The notes beneath the pieces are model-generated. The model did no database searches, was not told the origin of the DNA, and saw nothing but the letters and a program-made list of their open reading frames with translations. The position numbers and the translations under genes were made by a program. DNA of 64,000 nucleotides from Helicobacter enhydrae (lineage in GTDB: Bacteria > Campylobacterota > Campylobacteria > Campylobacterales > Helicobacteraceae): contig NZ_CP016503.1 of the NCBI RefSeq assembly GCF_001693335.1, positions 310,001-374,000 of the forward strand. Direction: 5' to 3'. This document shows positions 17,701-26,639 of this stretch, one piece after another (positions within the stretch are counted from its first letter, which is position 1; each line of letters begins with the position of its first letter).

Positions 17701-20315
17701 CTTAGCTTTTTAAGACTACTTGTCCCCACTTGAATATCAAAAGTTGTTTTGCCATTTGAGCTTCCATTTTCAACAACTCCACCCTCAGCACTTCCCTTTG
17801 TGTTGTCCAAAGTGAGATTGCCATTGATGAGATAAGTGTCTGTGCCATCCAATGTGTCTGTAAGGACTAACTGCCCAGTTTGGTTTTTATCCCCCACGCC
17901 GATCCCTATGCCAAACCCCCTTTGCTTGGTCCCCCCCTCACCTTGCGTATAGATACCACTTGCCTTGATTGTCACACCCTCAAGTGCAGTCAATCCCAGT
18001 ATGGACAGATCAGCACTCTTGCTTGAGAGATCCAAAGGGTTGAGTGTATCTGTCCTAGTAGTAGCGTTCTTATAAGAAGTGAGATTGATCCCATCAAGTG
18101 TCAGACCTGAAGCACTCTCTTTGCCATTGAGTTGCAACAACGCCCCCCCTTGAGTATAGAGTTTCACTTCGGTAGTAGCACCCGCACTAACACCGACACC
18201 ATTGCTTTTGCTGATCTTGGTGTGTTCAAAAGCAAAAGTCCCACTTCCTGCCCCAATCACCCCGCATTCTTGAGTGCAACCCTCTCCCTTTGCTCCGAGT
18301 GCATAGAGTTTAAATTCTCCGTTTTGTAACTCTATATTTTGATTTTGGAATCTCAAAGCCGAAGCTGTGATAGTCAAGCCATTTTTTATCTCAAGAGAGG
18401 ATTGGAAATCGCCCAATGTGCCAAAAGTCAATGTTTGATAGCTCTTTTCATCCCCTGCTTTGATACTTGTCCCAGTGTCAAAAACAAGTTTAGAACTTGC
18501 ATTTTCAGCCAAGAAGCTCAATCCCCCTGCTCTGCTTTTGGCATCAGTGATGAGATTGAGCTTTGTGAATGAAAGATCTCCAAACTGCACAGATTCTGCT
18601 TCTAGTCTGAGCGTGGAAGTTGGTGTGCTTTTGCCCTCGAAGCTGACTTTGTTGGGATTGGTGCCATCACTGCTACCATTTTGGAGACCGAGTTTGAGTG
18701 TCCCTACGCCTTGAGTGTCTAGAACGAGCGTGCTAGGCGAACCACCTGAGGTGCCTGCAGGAGTAGGCAAACCCACTTCAACTTGCAGTTGGCTCAATTC
18801 TAGATTTTTAGCCGAGATTGTCCCGCTTGTTTTAGCTTTTATCGTGCTAGAGCTAGCATTAGCACCGACAATCTTTAGATCCTGTCTTGCATTCTTATCA
18901 GCGTTCAAAGCCTCAACATTCGTGCCACTCATAGTCAAAGTAGAGATGTTTGTCCAAGTGATTGCTGTGTCAGCAAAAAGTCTAAGATTGAGACTAGAAA
19001 TGCTCAAAGTGCCTTGATTTGTGATACTTGTCGCACCTAGCCCTAAATGTCTAAAACTCTCGCTATCAGCAATCCCAAGAGTCACCCCTGAAGCATTTGC
19101 AAAAGTGATACCCCCCTTAGCGACAAAATCCAAATCCCCACCACCTCCAAATTTGTAATTCCCTGCACCAAAGGTGATTTTTGTAGCTTCAATCTTGTTC
19201 ATTCCTTTGGCGGTGAAAGTAGGGGTTGCAGGTGGTTTCCCAGCACTTGCGTCTATAGTCACCCCAAGATCACTCGTGCTCACAATGCTACTATTTTGCA
19301 TTGTGAGGTTGCTCACTTTGAGCGATGTCAAGGTGGCAAAATCCATTTTGTGATCCACAAGGCTCAATGCCTTAGCATCCAAAGTCTCAAAAGTCGCCCC
19401 TACATTGAGCGTGCCACCTTGGATAAGAGAAGTGCCACCATTTGCTGTATCAAAGCTTAGAGTTTGTGCAGTTTTCCCCACCCCACTTGCCTTTATACTT
19501 GAAATGCTCAAAGTCGCACCAGTATCAATCTGTAGCTTTTGATCTTTGATTGTGAGACCACTACCGCTTTTTACTTGGATCTTTGCATCTCCTTTGATTA
19601 TGAGATTGGCTGAAGGGTTGTAGTCCAACGGAGCTTGTGGGCTAGGTGGAGTTGCATTGATTTCACTCACGCCCACCAGAGAGGCACCTTTGGAGAGTTG
19701 CAAACTCCCTGTGTTTGTCAAAGTGGAGTTTGTGCCATTAAGCTTCAAACTTGCGTTCTCTCCGAGGATCAATCCTCCAGTGATACTCACTTGCGAAGTC
19801 GTAGCGATAGAAGAATCTGCCTCTACCTTTGTGCGTCCTTTGAACTCCACGCCATCAGTAAAAACACCCAAGGTTAGATTGATTTTCTTACCTATAGTGA
19901 TCATACTTGCCAAAACGCCTGATGTCTCTCCAAAGATAAACTTTTTTAGCCCACCAGTTTTTGAAGTATCAATCTTCAAAGTGAGATTGGCGGTTCCATC
20001 AGTCTGATTGACAAAGCTAAATTTATCTTTGAGGACTAGATTTGTGGCTGTTGGAGGATCCTTTGGAGTTTTGGGAAAAGTGAATTCTAGTGAAGTGGTT
20101 TTGAGTGTGAGATTGCTATCACTCCCTGTCCAATCGGTGCCATATTTTGCATCACTGCTCGTATCTTTTTTCGCAGTCTCATAATTCCCCTTCCCCCCTG
20201 TATCATTTTTGCCAAAATTAGCTATCAAATCAGGACTTTTATCCTCTGCCACAGCCACACCAAGCATCAAGCTCAGCGCCAAACTCACCCTCATCCAATT
20301 CCCTTTGTTTCTCAT
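14736..20315 (-). CDS. Giant autotransporter, downstream copy of tandem pair
   Basis: 1859 residues from ATG 20315 (TTG 20321 and ATG 20294 are alternatives; MRVSLALSLMLGVAVAED is the signal peptide). The passenger is a long Gly/Ser/Thr-rich beta-helix type with many repeated strand motifs (LTLGDEKEQKGGHLILLKSN, NSFTLKGDLKSYGESSLQAQ) and a run of eight Pro near residue 1115, encoded by GGT/GGC repeats at 16990-17022. The C-terminal about 420 residues hold the linker helix and 12-strand autotransporter barrel ending NWNVGLRYRF. This region is nearly identical to the neighbour gene. Secretion to the cell surface is inferred from the family; the ligand is unknown. Overlaps the TGA of the upstream copy, so the two are probably co-transcribed. 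Confidence 0.9.
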   Translation of the reverse strand: MRNKGNWMRVSLALSLMLGVAVAEDKSPDLIANFGKNDTGGKGNYETAKKDTSSDAKYGTDWTGSDSNLTLKTTSLEFTFPKTPKDPPTATNLVLKDKFSFVNQTDGTANLTLKIDTSKTGGLKKFIFGETSGVLASMITIGKKINLTLGVFTDGVEFKGRTKVEADSSIATTSQVSITGGLILGENASLKLNGTNSTLTNTGSLQLSKGASLVGVSEINATPPSPQAPLDYNPSANLIIKGDAKIQVKSGSGLTIKDQKLQIDTGATLSISSIKASGVGKTAQTLSFDTANGGTSLIQGGTLNVGATFETLDAKALSLVDHKMDFATLTSLKVSNLTMQNSSIVSTSDLGVTIDASAGKPPATPTFTAKGMNKIEATKITFGAGNYKFGGGGDLDFVAKGGITFANASGVTLGIADSESFRHLGLGATSITNQGTLSISSLNLRLFADTAITWTNISTLTMSGTNVEALNADKNARQDLKIVGANASSSTIKAKTSGTISAKNLELSQLQVEVGLPTPAGTSGGSPSTLVLDTQGVGTLKLGLQNGSSDGTNPNKVSFEGKSTPTSTLRLEAESVQFGDLSFTKLNLITDAKSRAGGLSFLAENASSKLVFDTGTSIKAGDEKSYQTLTFGTLGDFQSSLEIKNGLTITASALRFQNQNIELQNGEFKLYALGAKGEGCTQECGVIGAGSGTFAFEHTKISKSNGVGVSAGATTEVKLYTQGGALLQLNGKESASGLTLDGINLTSYKNATTRTDTLNPLDLSSKSADLSILGLTALEGVTIKASGIYTQGEGGTKQRGFGIGIGVGDKNQTGQLVLTDTLDGTDTYLINGNLTLDNTKGSAEGGVVENGSSNGKTTFDIQVGTSSLKKLSDQTLGLNIAGHLTAKGEGATKSVRIKAKELTFGKESKVSVYDTTLTLETKTNSTGGSSTPLDLQGEVYLEGQTDKEAILAKGTNGGNAQGLKLHNITAKGKASISDNLTFSDSTIKVIGNGAKANNGYTLKLWDKTASATKMTDISKIELENGVLQLKSNGSGNNETDSEVLLNAGGTIISSGDSKIEVKSLKAQVSDGAKTGLYALQVKNGTLTLQESDRTETQPSPPPPPPPPSQQVGNVDSIGSLTLGDEKEQKGGHLILLKSNGSSSPTYNSFTLKGDLKSYGESSLQAQDLTLVGKLEEGTHSISSTGGELKLFKKDNTTPQSIEINADTHLGNGAIGAYSGSLENPSLIDMKFGKDVRITSYGDSSLNARVLTLRSNAISVQKGTLSLNGARDGIEAGNVFVDSGVLRINAHTRPSGNQEQASLYIAEGSSITLSARIGYVNAENPLGGGVFGKVEAKSVEFKGDSKSDAKLVNVKVNASSYLSDQDDRLFALRAGAHTIIQTEEGIKKKSYMPGGSAENLTLQDVAVSSGEFSTLKIKPILEEATFGGQKIVKNLNLSFSVSQTKALELLESVENPQAKAQLQSLITSGNNQAIIDSILTTNNALKIGLAESIASGNVTLASQALFMINQSFANLGESIYAGTQTLQALKMIRHNNYEARMARKGNPFGSKNEVASLIQEASKYHYANNDDSLLIGLLDEPQPNNPFQGELWATYDGAINANQTQNATLNGMSAGYDLILGDNQEYLLGFALSYGYGTYTTSTLTNYSHNIGLGVYTRMFFGENEIDLTLSQNIGLAHSTNKLDTIYYQINNILNQDLSYNFYSTDLSALYGYSFKVGNEESPYYLKPLGGINFSFLYNGEAQGNGVEKLGMQSMSNYRLDIVLGMEMRKYLNEHTYFYLLPFLEKSLFNDGSDANIGFANALIVPYVLPRNNAVNLGIYAGGEGNITQGFALTGGIGAKMSVDQKEVFTNWNVGLRYRF
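14738..16003. repeat. Near-identical 1266-bp direct repeat, copy 1
   Basis: 3' part (linker and barrel) of the downstream autotransporter gene. Aligns without gaps to 20320-21585 at a constant offset of 5582. By eye I find five differing bases (at 15673, 15674, 15765, 15936 and 15975), giving one amino-acid change (Gly/Asn in GNPF-G/N-SKNE). Similarity collapses immediately beyond 16003. Confidence 0.93.
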
Positions 20316-20317
20316 TA

Positions 20318-23300
20318 TCAAAACCTATACCTCAATCCAACATTCCAGTTTGTGAATACTTCTTTTTGATCCACTGACATTTTGGCTCCTATGCCTCCTG
20401 TGAGAGCAAAGCCTTGAGTGATATTGCCTTCTCCTCCTGCATAGATTCCTAGATTGACTGCATTGTTTCTTGGTAAAACATAAGGGACTATGAGAGCATT
20501 GGCAAATCCAATGTTTGCATCACTTCCATCATTGAACAACGATTTTTCAAGGAATGGGAGGAGATAGAAATAAGTGTGCTCATTGAGATATTTACGCATT
20601 TCCATTCCTAGGACAATATCAAGGCGATAGTTGCTCATTGATTGCATTCCTAGTTTTTCTACACCATTGCCTTGTGCTTCACCATTGTAAAGGAAAGAGA
20701 AATTGATCCCTCCTAATGGTTTGAGATAATAAGGGCTTTCTTCATTTCCTACTTTGAAGCTATATCCATAGAGAGCACTTAAGTCTGTAGAATAGAAGTT
20801 ATAAGATAAATCTTGATTGAGAATGTTGTTGATTTGATAATAAATCGTATCAAGCTTGTTTGTAGAGTGTGCAAGTCCGATGTTTTGAGAGAGGGTGAGA
20901 TCGATTTCATTTTCTCCAAAAAACATTCTTGTATAAACTCCCAAACCTATATTGTGAGAATAGTTTGTCAATGTGGAAGTGGTATAGGTGCCATAGCCAT
21001 AGCTTAGGGCAAAGCCTAGGAGGTATTCTTGATTATCTCCCAAAATCAAATCATAACCTGCACTCATTCCATTGAGTGTGGCGTTTTGTGTTTGGTTGGC
21101 ATTGATGGCTCCATCATAGGTTGCCCAAAGTTCTCCTTGAAAAGGGTTGTTGGGTTGTGGTTCATCCAGTAGTCCGATAAGGAGGCTATCATCATTGTTG
21201 GCATAGTGGTATTTGGAAGCTTCTTGGATAAGGGAGGCAACTTCGTTTTTGGAGTTAAAAGGATTGCCTTTTCTTGCCATTCTTGCTTCATAGTTATTGT
21301 GTCGTATCATCTTGAGGGCTTGGAGGGTTTGAGTCCCTGCATAAATGCTCTCTCCTAGATTTGCAAAAGATTGATTGATCATAAAGAGTGCTTGAGAGGC
21401 AAGGGTCACATTTCCACTAGCGATACTCTCTGCAAGTCCTATCTTGAGGGCATTGTTGGTTGTAAGGATAGAATCAATGATTGCTTGATTGTTGCCTGAA
21501 GTGATGAGAGATTGGAGTTGTGCTTTGGCTTGGGGGTTTTCTACACTCTCTAGGAGCTCTAGGGCTTTGGTTTGGGAGACGGAGAGACCCAAAGCTAGTT
21601 TTTGGACAAACTGCTTTTGTGTATCCTCGATGAGTTTGGGAGTCAAAGTGAGCGTATGGAATCGCCCTGTATTGACGCTAATATCCTCTAGGGTGATCTT
21701 TTCTGTTGGAGTCCTAGCACCTGCTCCACCCGGTGCGCTTGGCTTTGCTTTTTTGATCCCGTCCTCTGTATCGATCAAAACGATGTCCCCCGCCCTCAAA
21801 GCAAACAATCGATCATCTTTGGTTTCTTTGGGGGTGTCAAGCGTGATGTTGATTAGTTTGCCACTTCCCTCAAACTCTATGCTCTTTGCTTCCACTTTTC
21901 CAAAGACACCTTTGCCGATCGGACGCACCGCATTGACATAGCCCACTTCAGCACTTAGGGTGATGGCTTTGCCTGAAGCGAGTTTGATCGCCGTGCGTGA
22001 TCCATTGCCATCCAAAGTCTTGAAAACCCCTTGATTCTGCACTTTGAGATCTCCGATCGTATGTGCTGTGGCAGTCGTGGTGGATAGACTTGTAGAAGCC
22101 ACGCTCCCAATCAGTTGCAACTCTCCATTGCCGACATTGATGTCATTGGAGGCGAGTGTCAAAGTCCCTGCTTTGATTGCAGAATTACCTTGACTTGTGA
22201 TACTCACTCCGCTATTCAAAGTGATGTTGCCAAGGGTGCTAGAAGTTTTGTAATGACTCAAGCTTCCTGCATTGAGCTTAACATCTGCCCCAATCGTTAG
22301 CGTATCACCAGCATTCGCTCTAGTGGTGCCACCTTTGATGAACTTCAATTCTCCATTATTGATTGAAATTGTTTTGGTTTGATTCGTTCTACTTGTCCCA
22401 TTATTGAGGGTGAAGCCTGAAGCGGTGATTGAAGTGTCGCCATAAGATTTCAGATTGCCATTGAGTGTGAAGCTGTTGTGAGTAGCGTTGCCACTACCAT
22501 TTGATTTTTGCAAAATCAAATGTCCGCCTTGTTGTCCCTTCTCATCGCCCAAAGTGAGATCGCCTATCGCATTGCCAGTTGGAGTGGATTCTTGCAAAGT
22601 CAGAGTGCCGTTTTTGACTTGAAGTGTGTAAGTGCCACTACTCGCTACGCTTACCTTGTTTGCTTGGATACTTGAATCCCCTTGCGAGAGGATAGATCCA
22701 CCTGCTGTCATTTCAAGCTCTGCATTACTACCACCATTATTGATGATTAAGTCTGCATTGTGCAAAGAGATATTTGAAACTCCTGAAACTTTATTGCTAG
22801 AAGCAGTATCAGTGTTTTTCAAAGTCAGAGTTTTGGCATTTCCATTGCTAAAGATTTCAAGATTTGCATTATCAAATGTTAGCTTATCCTCAATTCTCGC
22901 TTTGCCTTGAGAGATAAGATGTTTGATTTTTAATCCATTGCCACCATTGTTTGCTTTTTTGCTTTTGATTTGAGCTTCATTAGAATCGGCACTGCTTAGA
23001 TACACAATGCCTTTCAAATCGATAGGACTATTATTTGTGCTTGCACTCCCCTCATCAAGATACAAAGCAGTATTGATCGCCTCTACTCTTGAATGCTCTC
23101 CAAATGTGAAATTTTGAGCTTTGATAGTTACTACATTTGTGCTTGTGCCAATCCCTCTCAACACGCCCCCTACATTTAAAGCCACTTGATGATCGCTTAA
23201 TTTTTTGCCGTTTAGCTCCACATCAAAACTGCTATCTGTATCAGTCTTGACACTCTTGCCCTTGGCAGTATTATCAATCGTTAAACTCCCATCGATTCTA

Positions 23301-25657
23301 AATTCAGTGCCACTTTCTCCACTTTTTAGTATAAGTGTCCCTGTTTTGGTGCTATTCCCCACATTGATCCCTAGTCCGAACCCTTGATTCTCTCCACTAT
23401 ATATCCCACCAGCTTCTATAGTCACTGCACCCAATGCGTTCAAAGTCCCACCACTTGATAAATCAAGCTTTGCCTTTGTGTCTGTGCGACCTGTGCCACT
23501 TGCGTCACTTGATTTCAAAACACTAACTTGGATATTTTCTAGCGTAAGATTGTTTGCAAAAAGTTTGGCTTTTTCTTTGGCATAGAGTTTGAGGCTTGAG
23601 TTTGTTGCACTGCTATTACTGATAGAAGTGTTTTTGAAGTTGAACTCACCGATCGGCTCCCCACCACTGACCCCCAACGCATAAAGGCTAAGTGCTTTGC
23701 CACTTGTTATCTTGACATCCTGCTGTGAAAATCCAAGTTTGGAAGCCTTGATACTCGTATCTCCATCAACCTTGATAGTGCTAGTTTCTGCACTCTCAAA
23801 TGAAAGGGCTTGGAAAACACTGCTTTTGTCTTTGGAGTGTTGCGTTGTGATTGTTAGGGGACCACCATTGCTTGCCTCGCCAAGAGTGAGGGTGGAGCTC
23901 GCATCAGCACCACTGATGACTGCCCAATCAAAATCAGGGCTTGTGATCGTGACATTTAGCTTATTTAGTGTCAAATCTCCAAAAACCACTTTGCGACTTT
24001 TGAGCTCTAGTTTTTCTGATGTGTTTCCACTGATTGTCACCTTGCCATCTTTGGTTTGAGTGTCTTGTGCCCCACGAGCTTTTGGTTTTGTGTCTTGTTT
24101 GCCAAGCGTGATCGTTCCCTCTGCCTCCAATGTGAGCTTAGGAGGAGTAGGAGTGCGACTACCATTTCCCAAAGTAATCGTTTGCCCATAGATTCCTATA
24201 TCACTCCCTTTGAGAGTGGTGTCACCTGTCACGCTTATCGTGCCGTAGCTAGTATTTTTGGCTTCATTGCTGATCTCAAGCGTTGAGAGCTTTTTGGTGT
24301 CATTTGTTTTGGCTGTGATTGTCCCACCATTTAGCACGAGATTCTTGTTTTCCCAAGGCGTAGATTTGTCTGATAGGATCTCTACATCAAGATTTGAGAT
24401 TTTGAGATTTTTGGTTTGCAATTTGCCCAAGATTTGAAGCTTTGGCTTGTTTTGCTCTCTAGCTCCAGTAGATGAAATAGTCGTGATTTCTGCTTTTTGG
24501 CTACTTTGCCCCTCTTCTCCAAATGTCACTACTTCACCCTGTAGCTTCAGCACCCCCTTGCCCTCGAAACTATGCGTTCCTTTCACCTGTATCGTTTTGG
24601 CATTGATCGTATTCTCACCTGTGAGCACAAAGGTGGAGGCACTACCTGCTTGAATAGTCAGAGCATTTTCACTTGCAAGTGTTGTGGAAGTCAATGCTAG
24701 TTTGGTGTTTTTGAGAGTAGCGAGCTTGGAGTTTAGGGTAATATTCTCAAAACTCGCACTTTGGGTTTCCAAAGCCGTAAAATCTTCCAAAGTGATTTTT
24801 GAGTCTTTGCCACCTTTGAAAGTCACGCCATAGGACTCACCCTCACCTCTGCTAGAAGTTCCATCTGTCAATTTCAAAATAAGGGTTTTTCCATTTGGTG
24901 CAGGAGATTGTGCAGGTTTTGCTACTTTGGGCATATTGATCTTGAGCGTTGCATTGTCTCCGATAGAGATGTCTTGCTTTAGCATTGTCAATGTGCCTGT
25001 GCCACCTGCACTCCCCTCTTCTGCCCCGCTGATTGTGGCTGTTATACCTTTCTCAAGTATGATTTTGCCTCTAGAAGTGCTTGTGATACTTTTCACCCCC
25101 TCTAGACTTGTATCTTTTTGCAAGGTGATCGTGCCGTTGTTTTCCAAATCCCCCACGCCTTTGAAATGGCTATCTCTTTGCAAAACCAATCCACTCACGA
25201 TTTGGCTTTTTGTAAATCCATCAAGCGTGAGGGTGATATACTCTCCCAAAAGCACTGAGGAAGCACCGGGAGTTTGACCAAAGGCAAAGGTGGTTAGAGT
25301 TTGAGGCTCTTGTTCCTTTTTGATTGTGAAAGTCACCGTGCCACCACCACTTCTTTGAATCTTGAAGCCATCTTTGAGGGTTAAAGTTGTCGGAGTAGTA
25401 GCACCTGTTTGGGAAGTTTTGGGGAAAGTAAAAGTGAGATTATCAGTTTGAAGCTTTAGGAAGCTATCGCTCCCTGTCCAGTCTGTGCCAAATGTGGCTT
25501 GTGTTGAGGGTGAGCTTCCATTTTTTGTGACACTTGCATAGTTGCCCTTACCCCCACTTGCATTGCTCCCGAAGTCTGCAACAAGTGTTGTAGCCTCTAC
25601 TGATAACAATGAAGCACACAAAATGCCACTCAAAGCCACACTCAATCTCACTCTCAC
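20318..25657 (-). CDS. Giant autotransporter, upstream copy of tandem pair
   Basis: 1779 residues starting at GTG 25657 with GGAG eight bases upstream (context TCGGAGAAAATAG-GTG). Signal peptide RVRLSVALSGILCASLLSVEA. N-terminal mature part GGKGNY...FGTDWTGSDS is shared with the downstream copy (GGKGNY...YGTDWTGSDS). The passenger is a Ser/Thr/Gly-rich beta-helix with segments parallel to the partner, such as GKVEAKSIEFEGSGKLINIT and SFTLNGNLKSYGDTSI. The C-terminal 420 residues carry the barrel ending RYRF. The two genes derive from one duplication; passengers have diverged while barrels stayed the same. No poly-G tract was seen in either. Confidence 0.9.
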   Translation of the reverse strand: MRVRLSVALSGILCASLLSVEATTLVADFGSNASGGKGNYASVTKNGSSPSTQATFGTDWTGSDSFLKLQTDNLTFTFPKTSQTGATTPTTLTLKDGFKIQRSGGGTVTFTIKKEQEPQTLTTFAFGQTPGASSVLLGEYITLTLDGFTKSQIVSGLVLQRDSHFKGVGDLENNGTITLQKDTSLEGVKSITSTSRGKIILEKGITATISGAEEGSAGGTGTLTMLKQDISIGDNATLKINMPKVAKPAQSPAPNGKTLILKLTDGTSSRGEGESYGVTFKGGKDSKITLEDFTALETQSASFENITLNSKLATLKNTKLALTSTTLASENALTIQAGSASTFVLTGENTINAKTIQVKGTHSFEGKGVLKLQGEVVTFGEEGQSSQKAEITTISSTGAREQNKPKLQILGKLQTKNLKISNLDVEILSDKSTPWENKNLVLNGGTITAKTNDTKKLSTLEISNEAKNTSYGTISVTGDTTLKGSDIGIYGQTITLGNGSRTPTPPKLTLEAEGTITLGKQDTKPKARGAQDTQTKDGKVTISGNTSEKLELKSRKVVFGDLTLNKLNVTITSPDFDWAVISGADASSTLTLGEASNGGPLTITTQHSKDKSSVFQALSFESAETSTIKVDGDTSIKASKLGFSQQDVKITSGKALSLYALGVSGGEPIGEFNFKNTSISNSSATNSSLKLYAKEKAKLFANNLTLENIQVSVLKSSDASGTGRTDTKAKLDLSSGGTLNALGAVTIEAGGIYSGENQGFGLGINVGNSTKTGTLILKSGESGTEFRIDGSLTIDNTAKGKSVKTDTDSSFDVELNGKKLSDHQVALNVGGVLRGIGTSTNVVTIKAQNFTFGEHSRVEAINTALYLDEGSASTNNSPIDLKGIVYLSSADSNEAQIKSKKANNGGNGLKIKHLISQGKARIEDKLTFDNANLEIFSNGNAKTLTLKNTDTASSNKVSGVSNISLHNADLIINNGGSNAELEMTAGGSILSQGDSSIQANKVSVASSGTYTLQVKNGTLTLQESTPTGNAIGDLTLGDEKGQQGGHLILQKSNGSGNATHNSFTLNGNLKSYGDTSITASGFTLNNGTSRTNQTKTISINNGELKFIKGGTTRANAGDTLTIGADVKLNAGSLSHYKTSSTLGNITLNSGVSITSQGNSAIKAGTLTLASNDINVGNGELQLIGSVASTSLSTTTATAHTIGDLKVQNQGVFKTLDGNGSRTAIKLASGKAITLSAEVGYVNAVRPIGKGVFGKVEAKSIEFEGSGKLINITLDTPKETKDDRLFALRAGDIVLIDTEDGIKKAKPSAPGGAGARTPTEKITLEDISVNTGRFHTLTLTPKLIEDTQKQFVQKLALGLSVSQTKALELLESVENPQAKAQLQSLITSGNNQAIIDSILTTNNALKIGLAESIASGNVTLASQALFMINQSFANLGESIYAGTQTLQALKMIRHNNYEARMARKGNPFNSKNEVASLIQEASKYHYANNDDSLLIGLLDEPQPNNPFQGELWATYDGAINANQTQNATLNGMSAGYDLILGDNQEYLLGFALSYGYGTYTTSTLTNYSHNIGLGVYTRMFFGENEIDLTLSQNIGLAHSTNKLDTIYYQINNILNQDLSYNFYSTDLSALYGYSFKVGNEESPYYLKPLGGINFSFLYNGEAQGNGVEKLGMQSMSNYRLDIVLGMEMRKYLNEHTYFYLLPFLEKSLFNDGSDANIGFANALIVPYVLPRNNAVNLGIYAGGEGNITQGFALTGGIGAKMSVDQKEVFTNWNVGLRYRF
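20320..21585. repeat. Near-identical 1266-bp direct repeat, copy 2
   Basis: 3' part of the upstream autotransporter gene, matching 14738-16003 with about five base differences and no indels. The sharp right boundary inside the coding sequence, next to clearly diverged passengers, points to gene conversion or a recent recombinational copy. Confidence 0.93.
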
Positions 25658-26003
25658 CTATTTTCTCCGATTTGCTGATTAAAATCCGTCTATGTTTGTT
25701 TCAAAATAAAGCCAAAATATTACACTAAAAAAGCACCAAGATTCTAAATTTGTCAAAGTTCGTTAGCTTTGGCACTTCAAATCGCAAAACATCATTAAGC
25801 AAAAGTCTGCACTCTATCGTTGGATTGTCACACAAAAAATGGAGTTGGTTTTTGCAAAAGCACATTTTTTAATTTCTCAAGCTTGGTTTGGATAAAGCAC
25901 GGCTTTGGGGTGGTTCAAGCTTGGCTTGGTGTTTTTCTTTTGAAGTTGGTTTGAGGAAGTCTGTTCTTTTGGTGATTCTAGAATCTAGGGTTCTTTTTTA
26001 ATC

Positions 26004-26206
26004 TTGGCTTGAGCAAAGCACCCTTTATACAATTCTAGAATCCCCTAGGATCTCTCTTAAGGGGGGCAAGGGGAACTTAAAGCAAGCGTTCCCCTTATCC
26101 CCCTTAACAACCCCCATAACCCCAGCATTGCATTAGCAAGGCTCGTTCAAGATTATATTGACTTGGAATCTTTTTTGGTTCTACAAGGTTGGTTTGGTTA
26201 GCAGTT
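26004..26206 (+). repeat. Intergenic repeat module A, copy 1
   Basis: 203 bp almost identical to 42025-42227, 42681-42883 and 59598-59799. Contains a long hairpin at 26057-26107 (arms TTAAGGGG... and ...CCCCTTAA) of about 18 bp with a two-base internal mismatch, then ACCCCCATAACCCCAGCATT and a conserved GGCTCGTTCAAGATTA segment. Strand is arbitrary, assigned relative to the hairpin order. Confidence 0.9.
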
Positions 26207-26353
26207 TTCATTTCCTTGATAACTTAGTGGGGTTTTTGTGTTTTTGTGATTTTTTAAAAAATTGCAAAGAGATTCTAAAGATTCTAAGAATTTAAAGAAT
26301 CTAAACAAAAACAAGAATCTAGATTCAAGATTTAAATAAAAAATCAAAAAATC

Positions 26354-26534
26354 AACAAACAAGAATCAAACTCAAATATTGTACTCTATCGTTGGGTTGT
26401 CACACAAAAAGCGGGCAGGGATTTGGGGGATTTTAAGGGGGATAAGGGGGGTGCCTCGCAATAAACCCCCTTGTCCCCCTTATAGAAAAAAAGCAAAGTG
26501 GGATTTGGAAACTAGAAAGCGTGCTTCTGCAAAA
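26354..26534 (+). repeat. Intergenic repeat module B, copy 1
   Basis: Matches 42392-42571 and 59961-60100. Its core hairpin is 26435-26450 (AAGGGGGATAAGGGGG) with 26466-26481 (CCCCCTTGTCCCCCTT), 16 bp and a 15-base loop. It follows module A by about 150 bp, as in the other two complete copies. Confidence 0.9.
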
Positions 26535-26639
26535 CCAATCCCAAAAAAGAGAAACTAAGAGATTCTAAAATTGCCAAAGAGTATAACCTCTCAAACCAAG
26601 ATTCGGCAACCAAAGAATCACCAGAGGGTATAGATCCTC

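Larger units (their letters stand above)
25658..26639. other. Gene-free region with repeat modules
   Basis: No credible gene. The right-of-gene part (25658-25760) must hold the promoter of the autotransporter pair. 25808-25841 is a fragment of module B (CTCTATCGTTGGATTGTCA). Then comes AT-rich sequence with short words AAGCTTGG and TTGGCTTG repeated, followed by full module A and module B copies. Between them is a run rich in AGAATCT / AGATTCT words (26270-26345). Confidence 0.8.

Noticed and set aside
25658-26639. CRISPR array in the repeat-rich gap
   Set aside because: No regularly spaced identical repeats with unique spacers; the repeats are long modules and short irregular words.
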